The notes below the pieces were generated by a model that was not told the DNA's origin, searched no databases, and saw nothing but the letters and a program-made list of their open reading frames with translations. From NCBI GenBank assembly GCA_902399975.1, contig CABOHA010000002.1, forward strand, positions 186,001-250,000: a stretch of 64,000 bases of DNA, written 5' to 3'. The position numbers were made by a program, and so were the translations under genes. The stretch is from Coriobacteriaceae bacterium. Lineage in GTDB: Bacteria; Actinomycetota; Coriobacteriia; Coriobacteriales; Coriobacteriaceae. Positions 53,302-62,425 of this stretch are shown here, piece after piece (position 1 is the first letter of the stretch; each line of letters starts with the position of its first letter).

Positions 53302-53970
53302 CTACTCGCCCAGAATCAGGGCTGCGAGCTCTTCTTGCGTGTCCACCACGTAGTCGGCGCCGGCGGACTCCAGCTCTGCGCGGCCGCGGAAGCCCCAGCT
53401 GACACCGGCGCTCTTGAGGCCGGCGTTGTGGCCGGTCAGAACATCGACATTCGAATCGCCCACATAGAGCGTGGTTGCCGGATTGGCGCCCAGCTCCTTC
53501 ATCACGTGCAGCGTGACGGGCGCTTTGGGCTTAGGCGGAAACGCATCGACACGGCCTTGCACCAGCGCAAAGCGCTCGGAACCAAAGTATTTCTCGATAA
53601 GCGGGGCTGCCGAAATATGATCCTTGTTGGTGAGCACGGCAAGCTGAACGCCCGCTGTGCGCAGACGGTCGAGCATCTCAATCGTGCCGGCGTAGGGGGC
53701 GGTGTGGTCCTCCTTGTGCTCGCCGTAATAGGCCCTAAATTCGGCAAGCGTCTGCCCAAACATACGGCCGTCGCCCGCGTACTCGGCGGGCATAAAGCGC
53801 TCGACCAGCTTGAGCATGCCGTTTCCCACCTTGTAGCGGTACTCGTCTACGGCAAACGTGGGCCAGCCGTGCATCTCGCAGGTATGGTTGCCGGCGGCCG
53901 CCAGGTCCTCGAGCGTGTTGAGAATGGTGCCGTCCAGGTCAAAGATCACGGTGGAAAAAGCTGCTGCCAT
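53302..53970 (-). CDS. HAD-family phosphatase, phosphoglycolate-phosphatase-like
   Basis: A 222-residue cytoplasmic hydrolase. HAD motif I FDLDGTILNT places the nucleophile Asp at 11. Motif II is VLTNKD, motif III is the KPKAPVTL lysine region, and motif IV is YVGDSNVDV. The cap domain (about 20-85) is of the Gph/PGP type. I chose the ATG at 53970, where the HAD core begins; a longer frame adds 31 unrelated residues. Natural substrate unknown: phosphoglycolate, pyrophosphate or a sugar phosphate are all possible for this class. Single-gene unit with repeats downstream. Confidence 0.82.
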   Translation of the reverse strand: MAAAFSTVIFDLDGTILNTLEDLAAAGNHTCEMHGWPTFAVDEYRYKVGNGMLKLVERFMPAEYAGDGRMFGQTLAEFRAYYGEHKEDHTAPYAGTIEMLDRLRTAGVQLAVLTNKDHISAAPLIEKYFGSERFALVQGRVDAFPPKPKAPVTLHVMKELGANPATTLYVGDSNVDVLTGHNAGLKSAGVSWGFRGRAELESAGADYVVDTQEELAALILGE

Positions 53971-54093
53971 GAAAGCTCCCGTCATTGGGTTTAAAACGCA
54001 CCTCATAATACTGGGCTTACGCGTCTGGCGTGGCTGGAATCTGAACATCTCCAGGGATATCAAGCCACATCGCGCCAGCCGTGCAATTCCGCC

Positions 54094-54150
54094 CTAGTAA
54101 ATTCTCGGCAGCTGCTCTCCCACGAGCATGTCGAGGATGCGGGTCGAGCC
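54094..54150 (-). pseudogene. Duplicated 3' end of hypE (remnant or attachment-site copy)
   Basis: These 57 bases match the last 57 bases of hypE (61181-61237) at 54 positions, in the same orientation. On the minus strand they encode GSTRILDMLVGEQLPRIY followed by TAG. Two of the three differences are synonymous; the third turns the catalytic C-terminal Cys of HypE into Tyr. Similarity starts directly after the stop codon of the PRD regulator gene. With hypE it bounds the whole PTS cassette as a direct repeat. Confidence 0.8.
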
Positions 54151-54151
54151 T

Positions 54152-56122
54152 TTATCCGATATCGTGCGTAAACGCAGCCAGAAACTCTTCGAAGGTGTCG
54201 GTCTGCATGAGCCTCATCGTGGTCTCTACCGAGGAGAACACTTCGATAATCAGGTCGAGCACATCTCTAAAGAGCCCCATGTCTTCCTGCGCGGTACCTA
54301 TAAGCAGCACAAATCGCACGTCGTGGCGTCCCCAAGGAATCGGGGCGTCATTGTGGACCACGGCAATAAACGAGCGCTTGGGATACACCGAGATCGCATG
54401 GGGTATGGCAAGGCAGTCAGTAAACGCTGTCGATGAGACGTTCTCGCGCAGATGCACGTTGGCGATAAATTCGGGCGTTACGAGCTCCTGAGCAGCCAAA
54501 AGCTCTCCCATTCGGTCGATGCAGCTTGTGGCGTCAACCGCGTCTATGTTGCGTATAAATAGCTCCGGCCGCAGCAGGTGCCCCAAAAGGCCCTGAGCGT
54601 AGAGGCGCCGTCGCCGCTCTTGGATGGCACAAAGCCGGTCGCGGATCTTTCGCACGTTCTGTTTAGTGAGGATGGGCCCGATCAAGATCTTGGTGCTACC
54701 GCCATAAACCGGCACGTCGACCGTAGTGACCACCACATCGCTCTCGGGAGGATCGGCCAGGTAGCTATCACAGCTTCTCACGGCAACAACGCTGATGTCG
54801 TCTCCAAACTCGGCCTTAAGGTCGTCGACAAGCCTGCGCGCAAAGTCGTGATACTCCTCGATGATGACCGTGCAGGTGATGGCGCCGTCGGGTGCGGAGA
54901 ACTTCTCAAAATAGGCGCCGATGTGAAAGGCGATAAACGCGATTTCGTTCTCGCCTACCTCGATATCCATGGCCGTCGAGAAGCGATGGGCGATATAGAC
55001 CGCCATATCGTAGACCGGTGCGTACTCGCTTTTGATCTGCGCAGCGAGCGGGTTGGGGTAGCTTACGTGGTAGACGGCTCGTTGGTAGGCGTTAAACATA
55101 TGCAGGACGAGCTGCAGGCGCATGGGCTCGTCGATAAAGCGCGGTAGGTTGTAGCGCTTGCCGCACTCGTCGAGAATCCCCAGAACCATGTCTACAAAAT
55201 CGCGGTCAATGATGCTTGAGAGCTTCTCGCGGTTGAGCTCGTCAAAATCGCAACGTTCGACGGAAAGCGCCAAAAGCAGCAGGATTTGCTGAAAATCGGC
55301 GCGTGGGATGGCGCAACCAAACTCCTTCTCAAAGTAGGCGGCGATGCGCTGGGCGCAGCGTACGATCTGCTCGCGCTGCCCGAGTTGTGCCACTAGGCCG
55401 TCTGCATCGATGGGGCCGTCCACCTCGCTGAGCTCGTTGTTCGAGGTGAGCCTGATGATGATCACTAACAGGTGCACGAGCAGGTTGGAGAGCGCGTAGT
55501 CGTTGATAAATAAATCCGAGCGCTGGCAGATCGCGACCAAGCTCGAGAGGGTTGCCTGCACGTCAAAGTCGGGAAACATGTTTTCGAGCGTTTTGGTTGA
55601 GGTGAAATAGCCATAGGAGTTGTGGGTTGCTATGTGGCCGAGAAGCTTGCGCTTGTCGGCCTCTCGCCCCGTGAGTGTCATGCGGTAGTCGTGTGTCTCG
55701 ACATTGAGGCCGAACTGCCGCACGAGTGCGCGCACCTGCGGCATCACGGAGCTCTGAAACGTGCTCTCGCTGATGAAGAGCTCATCGGCGATATCAAAGA
55801 CGGAGAGTCCATCGCATGCGTTGACAAGGCGGGAGATAGTAAAGTCGCGCCTGGAGTCCGCGTTCGCGGGGAGGGTATTGACACCTTCGCAAGGACTAGC
55901 GGAAGCGCTGGCGGCAGCCGGCGCCGCCGTGGCAAGGCGATAGCCCTCTTTAGACGATTCGATATGTCGCGTACCGGTCTCGTTGACCTCTGCAACATAG
56001 TTGCGGATGCTTCGCTCACTCGCGCCCAAAAGGCCGGCAAGCATCGAGGAAGACACCCATGAGCTGCTGTTTTCGAGCACGTCGATCATGCGGTTGATGC
56101 GGTTCTGCTTGGCGCTCGCCAT
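54152..56122 (-). CDS. PRD-containing transcriptional activator (LicR/MtlR type) with EIIB and EIIA domains
   Basis: A 656-residue multi-domain PTS-controlled DNA-binding regulator. It begins with an HTH_11-type domain (MIDVLENSSSWVSSSMLAGLLGASERSIRNYVAEVNE) and a second Mga-like HTH (LSVFDIADELFISESTFQSSVMPQVRALV). Two PRDs follow with their histidines (LLVHLLVIIIRL; VLHMFNAYQRAVYHVSYPN; IAFIAFHIGAYFEKF). An EIIB-Gat-like domain has SCDSYLADPPESDVVVTT near 460. A C-terminal EIIA domain carries His575 in CLAIPHAIS. It is divergent from the IIB-IIC-IIA-GH1 operon, whose upstream region has three palindromes, so it is its likely activator. Confidence 0.88.
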   Translation of the reverse strand: MASAKQNRINRMIDVLENSSSWVSSSMLAGLLGASERSIRNYVAEVNETGTRHIESSKEGYRLATAAPAAASASASPCEGVNTLPANADSRRDFTISRLVNACDGLSVFDIADELFISESTFQSSVMPQVRALVRQFGLNVETHDYRMTLTGREADKRKLLGHIATHNSYGYFTSTKTLENMFPDFDVQATLSSLVAICQRSDLFINDYALSNLLVHLLVIIIRLTSNNELSEVDGPIDADGLVAQLGQREQIVRCAQRIAAYFEKEFGCAIPRADFQQILLLLALSVERCDFDELNREKLSSIIDRDFVDMVLGILDECGKRYNLPRFIDEPMRLQLVLHMFNAYQRAVYHVSYPNPLAAQIKSEYAPVYDMAVYIAHRFSTAMDIEVGENEIAFIAFHIGAYFEKFSAPDGAITCTVIIEEYHDFARRLVDDLKAEFGDDISVVAVRSCDSYLADPPESDVVVTTVDVPVYGGSTKILIGPILTKQNVRKIRDRLCAIQERRRRLYAQGLLGHLLRPELFIRNIDAVDATSCIDRMGELLAAQELVTPEFIANVHLRENVSSTAFTDCLAIPHAISVYPKRSFIAVVHNDAPIPWGRHDVRFVLLIGTAQEDMGLFRDVLDLIIEVFSSVETTMRLMQTDTFEEFLAAFTHDIG

Positions 56123-56203
56123 GGCTTTCCTCCAAGAGATGAACGGCAGACAGGGTGTACCGCCCCATGGTATCTCAGGTTAAGAAAGGGTGTCTTTTCC
56201 AAT

Positions 56204-56276
56204 TTGCCGCCCAAGCGGAAAATCGCCCGGCTTGCCGCGCGGGCGGAAAATCTGCCGCCTTGCCGCCATGCGGCAA
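56204..56276. promoter_or_regulatory. Three operator-like palindromes at exact 28-bp spacing
   Basis: TTGCCGCCCAAGCGGAA (56204-56220), TTGCCGCGCGGGCGGAA (56232-56248) and TTGCCGCCATGCGGCAA (56260-56276) start exactly 28 bases apart. The third is a full palindrome. A fourth half-site GGCGGCAA follows at 56286-56293. They lie between the divergent PRD regulator and IIB genes. Confidence 0.7.
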
Positions 56277-56309
56277 AAAGTCGGTTGGCGGCAAGAGCCC
56301 TCCGCCGCG

Positions 56310-56315
56310 TATAGT
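56310..56315 (+). promoter_or_regulatory. Candidate -10 box TATAGT of the PTS cassette operon
   Basis: TATAGT lies 110 bases before the IIB start. The -35 position (56287-56292, GCGGCA) is non-consensus and overlaps the fourth half-site, as expected for an activator-dependent promoter. Confidence 0.45.
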
Positions 56316-56424
56316 GCAGTCACGGTCAAGGGCGGCCGGGTCGACACGGGCGCCCAAGAACACAGCGGGGATCGCAGCGGCATCGGAGCTGCCTCGAGCC
56401 CGCTTATTGGGAAAGGAGTACCCC

Positions 56425-56754
56425 ATGGCAGATGAGAACGGCACCGTTCGCATTCTCCTCGCTTGCGGCATCGGTGCCTCGACCGGCTTTATGGCGGCAG
56501 GCATGCGCAAGGTCGCAAAGTCCAAGGGTCTTGACTGCACCATCAAGGCAGTCAGTAAGTCTGAGATTATGGACTACGCCGACAAGATCGACGTCCTCCT
56601 GCTCGGTCCGCACTTCGCCTCCGAGGTGCCCGAGATCCAGTCTCAAGTGGCATCTCACGGCGTGAAGGTCATGGCCATCGACCCCGACTATTACGCGGCG
56701 CTCGACGGCGAGAGCATCCTCGAGGATGCCTACGACCTGCTTGACGAAGACTAG
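56425..56754 (+). CDS. PTS lactose/cellobiose-type EIIB
   Basis: A 109-residue soluble phosphoryl-transfer subunit. The phospho-cysteine is Cys14 in ILLACGIGASTGFMA, with typical later segments DVLLLGPHFASEVPEIQ and GVKVMAIDPDYYAALDGE. I chose the ATG at 56425 after GAAAGGAG; a longer frame adds 90 residues across the operator region. First gene of the operon IIB-IIC-IIA-GH1-HPr. The EIIC gene follows after 11 bases. The family carries chitobiose, cellobiose or lactose; the GH1 in the operon favours beta-glucosides. Confidence 0.9.
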   Translation: MADENGTVRILLACGIGASTGFMAAGMRKVAKSKGLDCTIKAVSKSEIMDYADKIDVLLLGPHFASEVPEIQSQVASHGVKVMAIDPDYYAALDGESILEDAYDLLDED

Positions 56755-56765
56755 GAGGGGACAAC

Positions 56766-58085
56766 ATGCTGCAAAAGGTCATGGAAGCGATCCAGGCGTG
56801 GATCACCGAGCATGTCGTCCCCGTGATGAACAAGCTTACCTCAACCTACTGGTTTGGCGTTATCTCCGACGCAGTTCTCTACATCGTCCCCTTCTCCATG
56901 GTCTCGGCCATCCCGAGCCTGTGGAACATTATCCGTCGCTTTGTCCCGGCCCTGCCCGACCTGTCGCCGCTCACTACGTTCTCGTTTGGCCTCGTGGGCA
57001 TGTTCATGGCGTTTATCATCCCGCATAACGTTGCGGTCAAGGAAGATCGCAAAGACCGCAGCATGATTGCCGGTTTTACCGGTATAGGCGCTTTTATGCT
57101 GTGCATGAACCCCACCATCACCGATCAGGGCTATGTCTTCCAGATGGCCAAGTTTGGCGCGGGTGGCATGTTCACCGCGATGGTCGTGGGATTTGTCGTT
57201 GGCTTTATCTACAAGCGCATGGCGCGCATGACGTTCTTTTCCGAGGACAGCCTCGTGCCCGACTTCGTCAAGAACTGGTTCGATAACATCATTGCGGTGC
57301 TGCTGTCGCTTTTTGTGGCTTGGCTCTTTACCAACATGCTCCAGGTCGACGTTTTTAGCGCGGTCGCGATCATCCTTTCGCCCGTTACCGGCTTTGCCCA
57401 GACGCTGCCCGGCACCATCGCCATCCCGCTTGTCATGGACACCTTCTACTTCTTTGGCATCTCCGGCTGGGTGTTCTCGCCGATCCAGCAGTCCATCCAA
57501 AAGTCTGCTCTTGCCGAGAACATGGCCGCCTATGCCGCAGGCCTCGCTCCCACTAACATTAACGCGTACGGCATTACTCGCTACATCATGATCGGCGGCG
57601 AGGGCGCAACGCTTCCGTTGGCCTTCTACATGCTCTTTGCCAAGTCCAAGAAGAACAAGACGCTCGGCCGTGCAACGATTATCCCGTCGCTGTTCAACAT
57701 TAACGAGCCGCTGGTCTTCTCCACGATCGTCGCCAACCCCTTTATGTTCATCCCCATGGTGCTGCAGTCTATCCTGCTGTCTGCCAACGCCTACCTCTGG
57801 ATGAGCATGGGCTGGGCGAGCCTGCACGTCGAGAATTTCGATATGAACTTCCTGCCCAATGCGGTCTCGGCGTTCTTTATGTCGGGCGGAGACGTGCGCA
57901 ATATCGCACTTGTCTGCGTCAACCTGCTGATCGCCGCGATTCTGTGGTTCCCGTTCTTTAAGGCTGCCGATAACTACCAGTGCAAGATCGAGGAAGAGCA
58001 GGCTGCCGAGAAGGCTGCAAAGAAAGCGGCCAAGAAGGCTGCCAAGGAAGCCGCCAAGGCCGCTGCCGCAGCTGCTGTCGAGTAA
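56766..58085 (+). CDS. PTS lactose/cellobiose-type EIIC permease
   Basis: A 439-residue membrane permease with about ten helices, beginning MLQKVMEAIQAWITEHVVPVMNKLTSTYWFGVISDAVLYIVPFSM. The substrate-binding NINEPLVF motif lies at about 315-322, typical for the family. The C-terminus carries a peculiar tail of roughly 30 residues made almost only of Lys, Ala and Glu (EEEQAAEKAAKKAAKKA and so on), predicted to be a charged cytoplasmic helix and not usual in EIIC proteins. The GGAGGGG ribosome site is strong. It lies between IIB and IIA genes of the same system. Confidence 0.9.
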   Translation: MLQKVMEAIQAWITEHVVPVMNKLTSTYWFGVISDAVLYIVPFSMVSAIPSLWNIIRRFVPALPDLSPLTTFSFGLVGMFMAFIIPHNVAVKEDRKDRSMIAGFTGIGAFMLCMNPTITDQGYVFQMAKFGAGGMFTAMVVGFVVGFIYKRMARMTFFSEDSLVPDFVKNWFDNIIAVLLSLFVAWLFTNMLQVDVFSAVAIILSPVTGFAQTLPGTIAIPLVMDTFYFFGISGWVFSPIQQSIQKSALAENMAAYAAGLAPTNINAYGITRYIMIGGEGATLPLAFYMLFAKSKKNKTLGRATIIPSLFNINEPLVFSTIVANPFMFIPMVLQSILLSANAYLWMSMGWASLHVENFDMNFLPNAVSAFFMSGGDVRNIALVCVNLLIAAILWFPFFKAADNYQCKIEEEQAAEKAAKKAAKKAAKEAAKAAAAAAVE

Positions 58086-58093
58086 ACCTCTAC

Positions 58094-58161
58094 GGGCGAC
58101 TCAGAGTTCGTCGCCTAGTTGCTACCAGATGTTTCAGTACCGGCCGTGGAGGCGGCCGGTA
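58094..58161 (+). promoter_or_regulatory. Intercistronic hairpins between EIIC and EIIA
   Basis: GGGCGAC/GTCGCCT (58094-58114) and the perfect 9-bp GTACCGGCC (58137-58145) / GGCCGGTAC (58153-58161). There is no T-run. They probably affect mRNA processing and relative expression of the downstream genes. Confidence 0.5.
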
Positions 58162-58181
58162 CCCAAGAATAGGAGGCCATG

Positions 58182-58508
58182 ATGGCTGATGAGACAATCA
58201 ACGTTCCTGCGGTCGCGATGAACGTCATCATCAACGCTGGCGACGGCCGCGCCTGCATCGACAAGGCGATGGATGCCCTGGCGGAGTTCGATTTCGATGC
58301 GGCAGACGCGCATCTTGCCGAGGCTGATGCCAAGATCCTTGAGGCGCACAAAGCGCAGACCGAGATGATCCAGCGCCAGGCGGGCGGCGAGGAGGTCGAG
58401 TACTCCCTGCTGTTCGTGCACGCCCAGGATACGCTTATGACCATCAGCGCCGAGCTGCACATGGCCAAGAAGATGATGCCCGTAGTGCGCGCGCTGACCG
58501 CCCGCTAA
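58182..58508 (+). CDS. PTS lactose/cellobiose-type EIIA
   Basis: A 108-residue soluble all-helical EIIA that forms trimers. The phosphorylated His80 is in FVHAQDTLMT, and the first helix has AMNVIINAGDGRACIDKAM. I chose the ATG at 58182 since AGGAGG ends five bases before it; the adjacent ATG at 58179 is too close. It passes phosphate from HPr to the EIIB at 56425. Gene order B-C-A differs from the B-A-C or A-B-C order common elsewhere. Confidence 0.9.
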   Translation: MADETINVPAVAMNVIINAGDGRACIDKAMDALAEFDFDAADAHLAEADAKILEAHKAQTEMIQRQAGGEEVEYSLLFVHAQDTLMTISAELHMAKKMMPVVRALTAR

Positions 58509-58571
58509 CGCGTCTCCCGATTGCGGGTCGCGCCCTGCGGCTCGCATCCCCAACCCAACCAAGAGAGATGA

Positions 58572-60119
<1,548 letters not shown>

Positions 60120-60128
60120 GGAGCAGAG

Positions 60129-60395
60129 ATGGTTTCCAAGACGACGATCGTCAAGAATCCGAGCGGTATCCACGCGCGTCCTGCGTCGCTGTTTGTGCAG
60201 GAGGCAAGCAAGTACGAGAGCTCGATCACCGTTGGCAAGTTGGGCGGAGACGCCAAGGACGCCAAGTCTATCTTGATGGTCATGAGCCTGGGGATGATCT
60301 GCGGTTGCGAGATTGTGATTGCGGCCGACGGCGCCGACGAGGCGGCCGCCGTCGATGCCCTCGTGGCGCTTGTCGAGAGTGGCTGCGGGGAGTAG
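60129..60395 (+). CDS. HPr-family phosphocarrier (additional HPr in the PTS cassette)
   Basis: An 88-residue HPr-like protein. The EI-phosphorylated His15 lies in the canonical GIHARPAS, and the regulatory serine region is AKSILMVMSLG with Ser47. Both residues are present, so it may be phosphorylated by EI and by HPr kinase. An extra HPr inside a sugar cassette is uncommon; general ptsH genes normally lie with ptsI. It could be a dedicated carrier or the genome's only HPr. The gene begins 9 bases after the GH1 stop codon. Confidence 0.88.
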   Translation: MVSKTTIVKNPSGIHARPASLFVQEASKYESSITVGKLGGDAKDAKSILMVMSLGMICGCEIVIAADGADEAAAVDALVALVESGCGE

Positions 60396-60457
60396 GCGGG
60401 CAAAAGCCGCGCCGATGCGCTTTGGGCCACCCAAGGTGGGCTGGCTCCAGAAAGATT

Positions 60458-60490
60458 GGCCCGCCGGTGCGCGCCGGCGGGCCCTTTGCT
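60458..60490 (+). terminator. Hairpin between HPr and the membrane protein gene
   Basis: GGCCCGCCGG (60458-60467) pairs perfectly with CCGGCGGGCC (60474-60483), followed by CTTTGCTT. It is a likely terminator of the PTS operon, ending just before the next ribosome site. Confidence 0.7.
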
Positions 60491-60504
60491 TAGGGAGGTT
60501 AACG

Positions 60505-60945
60505 ATGACGGCAAGAAACGTTGGCGCTAGGGGCGCGGGGCGCGTTGGGGCGCGTTCGGCGCTTACGACCCTGGGGGTCATGTCACTGATTTATGCGGTG
60601 GGCGTTCTACTTATGGATGCGACTGTGGGCGAGCTTACGGGCTCTGCGGCGTCCTCTGCATCGATCGCGTCGATGCTCGTTACCTTGCTGCTCATCGTGG
60701 CGTTGATCTTCCTTGAGGTGCGAGCGTATCGGGCGGTGGTGGCCTCGGTGCCCTTTGAGCCTGATATGGGTGACAAGGTGCTGCTAGGTCTTTCGCTCTG
60801 GTTTGGCGGCGGCATGCCACTCGGCGTCGCCAATCTGGTTCGCGCCGCGGCGTTAGGAGGTGCCGGCGACGTGCGCCAGATTCTCATGCAGCTGGGCGTG
60901 AGCGTCGCGCTCATGCTGCTGACGTATCCAAAGTTCAGAGCGTAG
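60505..60945 (+). CDS. Small integral membrane protein of unknown function
   Basis: A 146-residue protein with four predicted helices (ALTTLGVMSLIYAVGVLLM; SIASMLVTLLLIVALIFLEV; KVLLGLSLWFGGGMPLGVANLV; ILMQLGVSVALMLLTYP). I chose the ATG at 60505, which has AGGGAGG upstream; a longer reading starts inside the HPr gene. I recognise no family. It is the last gene before hypE and is closed by a hairpin at 60969. It may be unrelated to the PTS genes. Confidence 0.6.
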   Translation: MTARNVGARGAGRVGARSALTTLGVMSLIYAVGVLLMDATVGELTGSAASSASIASMLVTLLLIVALIFLEVRAYRAVVASVPFEPDMGDKVLLGLSLWFGGGMPLGVANLVRAAALGGAGDVRQILMQLGVSVALMLLTYPKFRA

Positions 60946-60968
60946 ACAACAGCAAAGCTTGAAAATGC

Positions 60969-61003
60969 AAAGCCCCGCGACCGATTTCAGCCCGGTCGCG
61001 GGG
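60969..61003. terminator. Bidirectional hairpin between the membrane protein gene and hypE
   Basis: AGCCCCGCGACCG (60969-60981) pairs perfectly with CGGTCGCGGGGCT (60991-61003), a 13-bp GC-rich stem. It lies between convergent genes. From 61004 to 61180 I see nothing. Confidence 0.75.
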
Positions 61004-61180
61004 CTATTTGATATTTGGGGGAAATGCATTCGTCGATTTACATGCTCTCTGCCGCACGTGTGCCCCGCTCATTTCCAGGGTGAACATTTGGCTCGCTCAA
61101 TCTTGGGGTGGCAGCGGATCGGGCAGGGCGGGACGACGGCCTGGTGGCGGAGCGAAGCCGCGCCGGCCGGCGCTCGCCCG

Positions 61181-62215
61181 CTAGCAAATCCTCGGCAGCT
61201 GCTCTCCTACGAGCATGTCGAGGATGCGGGTCGAGCCCCAGCCGGTGCGTACGCGCACGGCGGGACGGGCGCCCTCGGCAAGTGGCAGCACGCGACCGAC
61301 GATGGCGGCATTCTCGCCGTAGCGGGCGGCGCGCATGGCGCTCAGCGCGGCATCGGCTTGCTCGGTCGGCACGACGGCAACCATCTTGCCCTCGTTTGCC
61401 ACCTGCAGCACATCGTAGCCGAGCATCTCGCAGGCGGCCTGCACGTCGGGGCGCACGGGCACGGCATCCTCGTCGACCTCCATGGCAACGCCGCTGGCCT
61501 GCGCAAACTCGTTAAGCGTCGAGGCCAGGCCACCGCGCGTGGGGTCGCGGAAGCAGTGTGTGTCGGGTGCTGCGGCAAGCACATCGGCAATCAGGTGGTT
61601 GAGCGGCGCGGCATCGCTTTCGATGGTGCTCGAAAACGCCAGGCCCTCGCGTTGGCTCATGATGGCGATGCCGTGGTCGCCGAGTGTGCCCGACACCAGG
61701 ATGACATCGCCGGGCCGGCAGTTGGCACCGCTGAGCGTCACGCCTGCGGGCACCTCGCCTACGCCAGCGGTATTGATGTAGACGCCGTCGGCACCGCCAC
61801 GCTCGACCACCTTGGTGTCGCCGGTGATAATCTTCACGCCTGCCTCATGTGCCGTTTCGGCCATGGTCTGCACAATCTGGCGCAGCTTGTCCATGGGATA
61901 GCCCTCTTCGAGGATAAAGCCGCATGAGAGGTAGCGCACATTAGCGCCCGAGGTCGCGACGTCGTTGACGGTTCCGCACACGGCGAGTCGGCCGATATTG
62001 CCGCCGGGGAAGAACTGCGGCGAGACTACAAAGCTGTCGGTCGACATGGCGATGCGCCCGCTCGCGGGCAGCGCAGCGACGCCGGCATCGTTGCCCTCGA
62101 GCAGTTCGGGCGACCCAAAGGCATCCAAAAAGACCTCATCGATGATGCGTTTCATCATCTGGCCGCCAGAGCCGTGGCCCAACAGGACAGTGCTATCGGT
62201 GGCAGTACGGGACAT
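61181..62215 (-). CDS. hypE: Hydrogenase maturation protein HypE
   Basis: Dehydrates the thiocarboxamide made on its C-terminal cysteine by HypF, forming the thiocyanate that supplies CN ligands to the NiFe hydrogenase site. The 344-residue product has the ATP-binding AIR-synthase fold (LLGHGSGGQMMKRII; STDSFVVSPQFFPGGNIGRLAVCGTVND; GDTKVVERGG) and ends in the essential PRIC with the terminal Cys344. I chose the ATG at 62215, where the family sequence begins. Its last 57 bases are repeated at 54094-54150. A structured element lies between hypD and this gene. Confidence 0.93.
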   Translation of the reverse strand: MSRTATDSTVLLGHGSGGQMMKRIIDEVFLDAFGSPELLEGNDAGVAALPASGRIAMSTDSFVVSPQFFPGGNIGRLAVCGTVNDVATSGANVRYLSCGFILEEGYPMDKLRQIVQTMAETAHEAGVKIITGDTKVVERGGADGVYINTAGVGEVPAGVTLSGANCRPGDVILVSGTLGDHGIAIMSQREGLAFSSTIESDAAPLNHLIADVLAAAPDTHCFRDPTRGGLASTLNEFAQASGVAMEVDEDAVPVRPDVQAACEMLGYDVLQVANEGKMVAVVPTEQADAALSAMRAARYGENAAIVGRVLPLAEGARPAVRVRTGWGSTRILDMLVGEQLPRIC

Positions 62216-62287
62216 ATCGAAAACTCCAATCGTGGGGGTCGGCAATAGCTGAGTGTGGCAGAATCGATGTTAAGTAAAAGTCAGCGA

Positions 62288-62425
62288 GCGCCATTCAGGC
62301 GAAGTGAGTTGCCTTGAAAGAGGAGGCTGCTGGGCTTTTGCCCGCAGCCGACGATTGAAAGGCAAATCGCTCGCCTGAATGGCGCGCAGCGTCGACCGGT
62401 CCGCCGTTCGTTAGAACGGCGGAAC
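62288..62425 (-). repeat. CGACGCTGCGCG structured element, copy 4, with a long rod-like hairpin
   Basis: Reading on the minus strand from the hypD stop codon. Stem 1 pairs 62414-62423 with 62400-62409 over 10 bp with a 4-base loop. The box is at 62381-62400 (ACCGGTCGACGCTGCGCGCC). A rod then pairs 15 bp (62371-62385 with 62288-62302), 7 bp (62359-62365 with 62309-62315), and inner GGCTGC-GGGC/GCCC-GCAGCC arms (62325-62349) around a 4-base loop. It fills the 210-base gap inside the hyp operon. Confidence 0.75.

Noticed and set aside
61181..61237. Direct repeat at hypE taken as proof of an integrative mobile element
   Set aside because: Kept only as a hypothesis: no integrase, relaxase or transposase gene lies between the repeats, so mobility cannot be claimed.
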